DNA of 64,000 nucleotides from Tomitella biformata AHU 1821 (GTDB taxonomy: Bacteria > Actinomycetota > Actinomycetes > Mycobacteriales > Mycobacteriaceae), in assembly GCF_000524475.1 (NCBI RefSeq), contig NZ_BAVQ01000027.1, positions 54,304 through 118,303 on the forward strand. The letters run 5' to 3'. Both the position numbers and the translations under genes were made by a program. Below are positions 58,293-64,000 of this stretch, piece by piece (the stretch's first letter is position 1; each line of letters begins with the position of its first letter). The notes below the pieces were generated by a model that ran no database searches, was not told the origin of the DNA, and saw only the letters and a program-made list of their open reading frames with translations.

Positions 58293-61123
58293 AGTCCATC
58301 TCCCTCATGTATCGCGACGAGCTCACGCAGCGCGGGCTCTGCTCGCAGTGCCCGCCAGGTGTTCTCCAACTCCGACTTGCCGAGCAACTCGGCGAGCGCG
58401 GCCACGCTGTACGAGCCCGAGCGAGGTGGGAACGCCCCCGACCCGATCGACTTCTGGCAAAAGGAGAGGTCTCGGCGCAGGGTGTCGATCACGAGATCGG
58501 TGATCGGATAGCCGACGGAGTCGAACCCGCCCTTCTCGGTGACAAACCAGTAGCGCGCCAGCACTTGGCTCCCGTCTGCCAGGGTCTGCCCGAACAGCCC
58601 GTAGACGGGCAGCTGGAACTTCGTCGTCTGGGCGGTCGGCTGCGACTCGATGAGGCCCTTGAAGTCCTTGGTGATGCCGGTCTTGTAGTCGGTCACACGC
58701 ACCCGGCCGTCGGTATGCCGGTCGATACGGTCGACCTTGCCCAGGAAGCCCATACTTCCCAAGTCCAGGCCAAGGCTCACCGCCGCCTCGCCGTCGGCCC
58801 CAAACGCCGCCTCCACGCCGATCGGGCTCCAGCCCTGCCCGCGCTCGACCGCGTCGTGCGCGTGCCAGCCGGCCACACCCGCGCGGATAATCCGCGCGTC
58901 GTGCTCCCACACCTGCGGCAACCAGCCCGGCGCATCCTCCGCGGCGGCCGCCAGCTGCTGATCTGCGATCTCGAGGAGCCGCTCGAGGCTCCCCGGCGCG
59001 CCATCGATCACCTCCGCCACATAGTCCTCGAGGATCTTGTGGACTAAGTTTCCGCGGCTGAGCGGGTCGATGCGGGTGTCCTCGTCGGGGTCATCGAGCG
59101 GCGAGACGCCCAGGACGCGCTGGATGAAGAACAGGTAGGGGCTCGCCACCCACTCTTCCAAGCGGGTCGGCGCGATCGGCTGGCTCAGGAGGGTGATCAA
59201 CTCCGCCGCGGAGGCGACGTTGCCGGTGAACCTGGTAAACCGCCCGAACCGACGGTCTGCCCGCAGCTCGGTCGCGCCGGCGATGATGGGACATTCTCCG
59301 CGGGCGGCCGCACCCGCCCTCACAAGCCATTCCGCCTCGGTGGCGGGCTCGGCACCGACCCCCCGCTTCGGATTGTGCATGCCCGCGTCGAAAGACTCGA
59401 CTACGACGATCCCCTCGCTGTTCTCGGTGTCCTCCCGCCATCTCGACTCGCTGACCTTCCGGTCTGCGAGCCGTTCGAGGGTCCCGAGCAGCCAGCGAGA
59501 GGGTACCTTCTCCGCCCCGCCGCGCAGGCTTCCACGGGGGAACGTCAGAATCCGCTCGCGACGGCCCGCACCGATGGCGAACGCGAGCGATCTCCGCTGC
59601 AACTCGAGGAGGTCAGCCTGCGATACGCCCGTGACCGAATCTGGCAGCAGTGGATCCTCCCGCCGGACCGCGGGGACAATGCCCTCCGCCATGCCGACCA
59701 CGACACTGATATCGAGGTCACGGCCGCTGCCCTCGGCGATCGGACCGATAGTCACTCCCACACCGGGCTCTCCGACCCGCCGCGCGCCAGCCTCCACGCC
59801 GATCTCGACAGCCTCGAGCACGGTGCCGATGCTCGGCTCGGGTCCGACTCCGACCAGGTTCTCAAGATCCTGCGCGACGAAGAGGAGTGCCGCGTGGTCA
59901 GGGGCCGCCCGGCCCTCCGCGACAAAGTACTTGACGATGAGGTCGGCGACGGCCGCGGACGCGGCTCCCCAGGTGCGGGCCGCCGCGACTGTCGTGAGGT
60001 CCGCTCGCAGGCTCTCGACCAGGTCCAGGAGCAGCACGGCAGTCTCGTGACGGTGATCGTCCGGTTCCACGGTCCGCAATCGCGCCCAGTCCGGCCCGCC
60101 CACCACCGCGATGTGCGTGCGGGTGAGGATCTCAGCCTGCCGCGCCGAGAGCCGGACACCGTCCACGCTGGTCCAGCGCACCGCGCGCTCGGCCAGGATC
60201 GCGAGTAGCTCGCGGCGCGCGATCGCATCGGGATCCATCCGCAGCAGCCGCAGCAGGGAGCGTGCCGCGGCACCGTCTGCGAGGCCGCGCGCATCCGGCC
60301 CGTTCACCGTGATCCCGGCGGCGGCGAAGTGGCGGTGCAGCGCCTCCAGGTACGGGCTCTCGCTCCCGTAGAACACGCCGATCCGGTGTCCCGGGACGCC
60401 CGTCGCGATACGGTCCCGCGCCAGTCGCACCACCGAGCGCACCTCGTCGTCGGCATCGGAGGCATGGAGCACCATCGTGCCGGAGCCTGCGTCCGCGGGA
60501 TCTTGGTCGACAGTCACCGACCGCGCCCGGACCTCGTCGAGGAAGTCTGCGGTGGCGGGATCGAGCTCACAGGGCAGGAACACGATGGTCGAGCCGAGCG
60601 TGTCCAGCCGCGCACGGGCCGCCTCGAACTGCTCGTGTGGACGGAAGTACCCCGCGGCATGGCGGGCGGAGGCGTCGTCGTGGATGCGCAGGACCTCGGT
60701 CACCACCGGCGCACTGCCCTCGGCCGTCCGCGGCGGGTGCGAGCCGAGCCAGCGCGACGCGTTCGCCACAGCACGCGCCGTGATCGGCTGGTCCGCGACC
60801 TCCTCGAACCGCCCCGGCCGCTCCGTCAGCACCCTGCGGACCGAGCCCACCAGAATGGGGAACGGCAGCGCGGCACGGGGGAACATCCGGGGCCGGGCGA
60901 GCTGCTCAACCAATTGCGAGGTCGTCAGCACCGAGGTGTTCGCGACCCCACCATGGCGCGCGAGATAGCGGAGCGCATCGCGCGATACCGCGAAGCTCGA
61001 CGTCACCACCGTCACCGACCGCAGAGGATCCCCACCCTTGGCCTCTCGCACCGCCGCGGCTAACCGCCCATACGGATCCGCCCCACCGTCCGCACCCCGT
61101 GATCGTTCCATGGGACGAACCAT
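58289..61123 (-). CDS. PD-(D/E)XK nuclease family protein, AddB-like
   Basis: 944 residues from the ATG at 61123, with GGAGG nine bases upstream. The N-terminal half is an inactive helicase-like region without a Walker A. FDAGMHNPKRGVG, ARGECPIIAGATELRA, and ARSLLRLLRMDPDAIARRELL belong to the AddB-like architecture. The C-terminal nuclease has VRVTDYKTG, catalytic Lys814, and RGNLVHKILEDYV before it. Its stop overlaps the AddA-like start (ATGA). The pair probably forms an end-resection nuclease in addition to AdnAB, which is not seen here. Confidence 0.9.
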   Translation of the reverse strand: MVRPMERSRGADGGADPYGRLAAAVREAKGGDPLRSVTVVTSSFAVSRDALRYLARHGGVANTSVLTTSQLVEQLARPRMFPRAALPFPILVGSVRRVLTERPGRFEEVADQPITARAVANASRWLGSHPPRTAEGSAPVVTEVLRIHDDASARHAAGYFRPHEQFEAARARLDTLGSTIVFLPCELDPATADFLDEVRARSVTVDQDPADAGSGTMVLHASDADDEVRSVVRLARDRIATGVPGHRIGVFYGSESPYLEALHRHFAAAGITVNGPDARGLADGAAARSLLRLLRMDPDAIARRELLAILAERAVRWTSVDGVRLSARQAEILTRTHIAVVGGPDWARLRTVEPDDHRHETAVLLLDLVESLRADLTTVAAARTWGAASAAVADLIVKYFVAEGRAAPDHAALLFVAQDLENLVGVGPEPSIGTVLEAVEIGVEAGARRVGEPGVGVTIGPIAEGSGRDLDISVVVGMAEGIVPAVRREDPLLPDSVTGVSQADLLELQRRSLAFAIGAGRRERILTFPRGSLRGGAEKVPSRWLLGTLERLADRKVSESRWREDTENSEGIVVVESFDAGMHNPKRGVGAEPATEAEWLVRAGAAARGECPIIAGATELRADRRFGRFTRFTGNVASAAELITLLSQPIAPTRLEEWVASPYLFFIQRVLGVSPLDDPDEDTRIDPLSRGNLVHKILEDYVAEVIDGAPGSLERLLEIADQQLAAAAEDAPGWLPQVWEHDARIIRAGVAGWHAHDAVERGQGWSPIGVEAAFGADGEAAVSLGLDLGSMGFLGKVDRIDRHTDGRVRVTDYKTGITKDFKGLIESQPTAQTTKFQLPVYGLFGQTLADGSQVLARYWFVTEKGGFDSVGYPITDLVIDTLRRDLSFCQKSIGSGAFPPRSGSYSVAALAELLGKSELENTWRALRAEPALRELVAIHEGDGL

Positions 61124-61160
61124 AGGCGGCGCCTCCGACAATCTTTCCGGACCCGCACCG

Positions 61161-62498
61161 TCACAGGGCGTCGAACGCCGCCCGGAGCACTCCCATCGCG
61201 TCGAACAACAGCTCGTCGGAGACCACCATCGGGGGCAGGAGCCGAAGCACGTTGCCGTAGGTGCCGGCACTCAGCAGCAGCACGCCGTGATCCCGCGCGT
61301 ACCGGATGACTGCGGCGACCGCGTCGGGACTCGGGGTCTTGTCCGCGCCAGTGACAAGCTCCGCGCCGATCATCGCCCCGCGCCCACGGATCTCCCCGAT
61401 GATCTCAGCCGTCGCGGCGATCTCCCCCAGCTCTGCGGTCATGATCTCGCCGATCCGCCGGGCCCGGGCCAGGAGCCCATCGTGCTCGATACTCTCGATT
61501 GCCCCGAGCGCCGCGGCGCACGCCACCGGGTTCCCGCTATAGGTGCCACCGATGCCACCGGGGTGCACGCTGTCCATGATCTCGGCTCGCCCGGTCACGC
61601 CCGCGAGCGGCAGTCCCCCGCCGAGTCCCTTGGCGGTGGTCATCAGGTCCGGCACGATCTGCTCGAACTCGCTGGCAAACCAGTCGCCGGTCCGCCCGAT
61701 GCCAGATTGCACCTCGTCCGCGATGAGCAGGATCCCGTGCTCCGCACAGTAGTCCGCGATCTGGCGCAGGAAGCCCGGCGCGGGCACAATAAAGCCGCCC
61801 TCGCCCTGGATCGGCTCGACGATCACCGCCGCCACCGATGCCGGCCCGATCTGCCTCTCAACCACCATCTGAAACTGCTCGAATGCCTCGCGGGCCGCGT
61901 TCTCCGGTCCGCTCGGCCATCGGTAGGGGTAGGCCATTGGCACCCGGTAGACCTCGGGTGCGAATGGCCCGAACGTCCTCTTATAGGGCGCCGCCGCGGC
62001 TGTCATCGTCATGGTCATCAACGTCCGCCCATGGAAGGCGTGGTCGAAGACGATCACAGCGGGCCGGCCAGTCGCGGAACGCGCGTATTTCACGGCATTC
62101 TCCACCGCCTCGGCACCCGAGTTGAACAAGGCGGTGCGCTTCTCGTGATCGCCGGGGGTGAGCCGATTCAAATGCTCGCACACCTCGAGGTAACCCTCAT
62201 ACGGGTTGACCATGAAGCAGGTGTGGGTGAACCGCGTCAGCTGCTCCCCGGCCCGCGCCACCACCCGCGGGGCGCTATTGCCAACCCCGGTCACCGCGAT
62301 GCCGCTGCCAAGGTCCAGGAACGAGTTGCCATCCACGTCCACCACATACCCTGGCCCGGCATCCGCGATATACATGGGGAAGGCGCTGGACAGCCCCGCG
62401 GGCAGGGCCAATGCACGACGGGCTGCGAGCTCCCTCGACAACGGCCCGGGCACCTCGGTGACCAGGCGTCGATGCTGACTCTGCCCTGATTCGCTCAT
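61161..62498 (-). CDS. gabT: 4-aminobutyrate transaminase
   Basis: 445 residues, class III PLP aminotransferase. It moves the amino group of GABA to 2-oxoglutarate, giving succinate semialdehyde. FNSGAEAVENAVKYAR, HAFHGRTLMTMTMT, EPIQGEGGFIVPAPGF and LIADEVQSGIGRTGDWF bind PLP and substrate. Lys290 in TTAKGLGGGLP is the Schiff-base lysine. GGTYSGNPVACAAA follows. All active-site residues are intact. Start at 62498; 99 bp after the mycolyltransferase-like gene on the same strand, so it has its own promoter or a readthrough one. Confidence 0.93.
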   Translation of the reverse strand: MSESGQSQHRRLVTEVPGPLSRELAARRALALPAGLSSAFPMYIADAGPGYVVDVDGNSFLDLGSGIAVTGVGNSAPRVVARAGEQLTRFTHTCFMVNPYEGYLEVCEHLNRLTPGDHEKRTALFNSGAEAVENAVKYARSATGRPAVIVFDHAFHGRTLMTMTMTAAAAPYKRTFGPFAPEVYRVPMAYPYRWPSGPENAAREAFEQFQMVVERQIGPASVAAVIVEPIQGEGGFIVPAPGFLRQIADYCAEHGILLIADEVQSGIGRTGDWFASEFEQIVPDLMTTAKGLGGGLPLAGVTGRAEIMDSVHPGGIGGTYSGNPVACAAALGAIESIEHDGLLARARRIGEIMTAELGEIAATAEIIGEIRGRGAMIGAELVTGADKTPSPDAVAAVIRYARDHGVLLLSAGTYGNVLRLLPPMVVSDELLFDAMGVLRAAFDAL

Positions 62499-62597
62499 CC
62501 CTCACGCTCCTCTCCAGCCATTGTCCCCTCTTGGCTGGAGTGGATTGGGCTTTCCAGCTAACCGTTGTCGAGGCCCGACAGCTCAGCGACCCGCCCC

Positions 62598-63731
62598 TCA
62601 CACGCCCAGCGACTTCGCCAGCACCGGCCATGCCTTAGCCAGTTGGTCCTCCCAGTAAGCCCACGCATGCGTGCCGGTGGGCTCGTAGTCCACGGTCGCC
62701 GGGATCTTCAATTGCTTGAGCTTGGCGTCGAGGACCTGTGTGCAGAGATTCGAGGCCAGCTCGAGGCCGCCGCCGATGACCAGCCGCTCGAGCAGCTCCG
62801 GGGTCTCCGAACTCTCATACTTGCCAGGCAGCCCCGAATTCGCGGAGAGGTAGATCTCCAGGCCGCGCAGACTCTCCGCGTTGAGCACTGTGTCGTGTGC
62901 GGCCCAGCCGGGCCCGCCGATCGGACCCCACATGTTCGCGGGATCACCATTGCGCGACGTCACCGTCCACTGCACGCTGCTGTTTCCGAGCGTGTCCATC
63001 GTCGAATAGCAGCCGCTCATGGCGGCCACCCCCTGGTACAGCCCGGGGTTGCGGTGCGCCAGCATCATCGCGCCCTGCGCGCCCATAGAATTGCCCGCGA
63101 TCGACTGCACGCCATTGGTGTGGAGCTCCGCGTCAATCAACGGCGGCAACTCCTCCGTGATGAACGTTTCCCACTTGTGCAGTCCCACCCCGGCGTCGAT
63201 CTCGTCCCAATCGGTATACAGGCTGCCGACACCGCCGTTGATCAACACCACGTTCACGTTCTTATCGGCGAAGAAATCCTGGGCGCCGCCGTTGGACATC
63301 CAACCGCTTTTGTTCTCCCCCGCGCCGACGCCCTCGAGCATGTAGAGCGCGGGCCGTGGCTCGGAGTTGTCCGCGGGCAGGAGGACGTCAAGCCCCACTG
63401 TCCGACGTAGCGCCGGCGAATCGACCGTCAGCCGCCGCGCCTGACCGGACCGTGCCTCGTTGCTGACGATCTTCGCAACGGTGATGTCATCGCGAAGTGC
63501 CGGCAATTCCACGGGATCCTCGCGGTACTGGCCGGGCATCGCCGAGCCGGTGCTGCCGAGGCTTCCACTATTGGCACTCCCCAGATCGACACTGCCGATG
63601 CTGGGCACCGCTGCCGCTGGACCAGCACCCCCGAGCATCACCGAGATCACCGCGGTGGACACAACGAGAGTACTCAACCGAAGTGGGAGACCCTTCTGTC
63701 GATCGATACCGGCAGTGATGGTTCCTCGCAT
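62598..63731 (-). CDS. Secreted mycolyltransferase/esterase (antigen 85 family)
   Basis: 377 residues. Signal peptide with a hydrophobic core VVSTAVISVML and cleavage after GPAAA, near residue 42. The mature alpha/beta hydrolase has Ser215 in AGNSMGAQGA, acidic residues before, and His355 in GTHAWAYWED, all placed as in corynebacterial mycolyltransferases. These transfer mycolic acids to trehalose, arabinogalactan or proteins outside the membrane. SGWMSNGGAQDFF is the conserved oxyanion and substrate loop. There is no PsaA-like extension; Ser/Gly linker at 46-66. Start: ATG at 63731 with AAAGGG 12 bases upstream. Confidence 0.88.
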   Translation of the reverse strand: MRGTITAGIDRQKGLPLRLSTLVVSTAVISVMLGGAGPAAAVPSIGSVDLGSANSGSLGSTGSAMPGQYREDPVELPALRDDITVAKIVSNEARSGQARRLTVDSPALRRTVGLDVLLPADNSEPRPALYMLEGVGAGENKSGWMSNGGAQDFFADKNVNVVLINGGVGSLYTDWDEIDAGVGLHKWETFITEELPPLIDAELHTNGVQSIAGNSMGAQGAMMLAHRNPGLYQGVAAMSGCYSTMDTLGNSSVQWTVTSRNGDPANMWGPIGGPGWAAHDTVLNAESLRGLEIYLSANSGLPGKYESSETPELLERLVIGGGLELASNLCTQVLDAKLKQLKIPATVDYEPTGTHAWAYWEDQLAKAWPVLAKSLGV

Positions 63732-63937
63732 GATGGGTCAACCCTTTCGCACAGCCGAATATGGAGCTCCCCCGAGCCGCATATGGAACCTGCGGGGACA
63801 GGAGCAAACCACGCACTGGAGGGACGCAAAACTAGTGGTGATCTACAGACAATGTTCTCATGAACGGCGGTCCAATAGTTGACAAAAGCAGTAGTCCGGC
63901 CGACATCTAGGCAGCAATCGACCCCAGGAACGAGAAA

Positions 63938-63963
63938 GGCCCCGCACCCAAAGGTGCGGGGCC
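63938..63963 (-). terminator. Rho-independent terminator of the rRNA operon
   Basis: GGCCCCGCACC (63938-63948) and GGTGCGGGGCC (63953-63963) form a perfect 11-bp stem with a 4-nt loop. On the minus strand it is followed by TTTCTCGTT. It lies 13 bp after the end of the 5S gene. Confidence 0.92.
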
Positions 63964-63976
63964 ATCCCCAAAAAAT

Positions 63977-64000
63977 GTACGGCAGTGACCTACTCTCCCA
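63977..64000 (-). rRNA. rrf: 5S ribosomal RNA, 3' end only
   Basis: The last 24 bases, on the minus strand, read TGGGAGAGTAGGTCACTGCC and then GTAC, the typical 3' end of bacterial 5S rRNA. The gene continues beyond the window. A strong terminator follows, so the rRNA operon reads toward the mycolyltransferase-like gene. Confidence 0.88.

Noticed and set aside
1..64000. CRISPR arrays, insertion-sequence ends, tRNA genes and prophage genes
   Set aside because: Read through for regular repeats, transposase motifs and cloverleaf patterns; none was found.

Overview
The window is about 64 kb of high-GC DNA from an actinobacterium. The last gene is a secreted mycolyltransferase-like esterase, and IdeR/DtxR-like and Zur-like operators are present. 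Together with the quinone-dependent pyruvate oxidase and the Lhr-Nei2 pair, these point to a mycolic-acid-containing member of the Corynebacteriales/Mycobacteriales. The genus cannot be fixed from this sequence. The right edge carries the 3' end of a 5S rRNA gene (minus strand) and its terminator, so an rRNA operon lies just outside.

Left part (1-17 kb) is accessory-like. It holds two paralogous pRiA4b ORF-3-type proteins (one cut by the window edge) and a Fic protein with a C-terminal winged helix behind a perfect 13-bp inverted repeat. A small coupled operon encodes a VOC protein and an F420-dependent-type NADP oxidoreductase, followed by a SNF2-type helicase, a large unrecognised secreted protein, a phytase-like lipoprotein, an ADP-ribosylglycohydrolase and a flavohemoprotein with its own palindrome. 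Scattered here are three very short genes (40, 29 and 39 codons) that clearly resemble each other: acidic, amphipathic, no signal peptide, all starting Met-Gly-Ser. They recall the tiny PorA/PorH mycomembrane porins of corynebacteria, but I do not recognise them as a described family.

Middle part (17-42 kb): an aldo/keto reductase, an SDR remnant, an MFS exporter, an arylamine N-acetyltransferase and a Zur-boxed AztD-like zinc chaperone come first. Lhr helicase with Nei2 glycosylase follows. An iron-siderophore ABC operon (binding protein, two permeases, ATPase) lies behind an IdeR/DtxR-like box and next to an AraC regulator. Around these are two of three FUSC membrane paralogues, a PPOX flavoprotein, pyruvate:quinone oxidoreductase and a Stealth sugar-phosphotransferase.

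Right part (41-64 kb): a long minus-strand tellurite/stress (Ter) locus reads TerD, TerC-type, TerD, TelA, hypothetical, TerD, repeat-linker TerD-like, CitE-like aldolase, a fused PRTase/TRSP-StiP-PELOTA protein, HAD phosphatase, third FUSC and a metallophosphoesterase. Several junctions are ATGA overlaps, so the products are probably made together. Beyond it are an AddA/AddB-like helicase-nuclease pair (also ATGA-coupled), GabT and the mycolyltransferase-like esterase.
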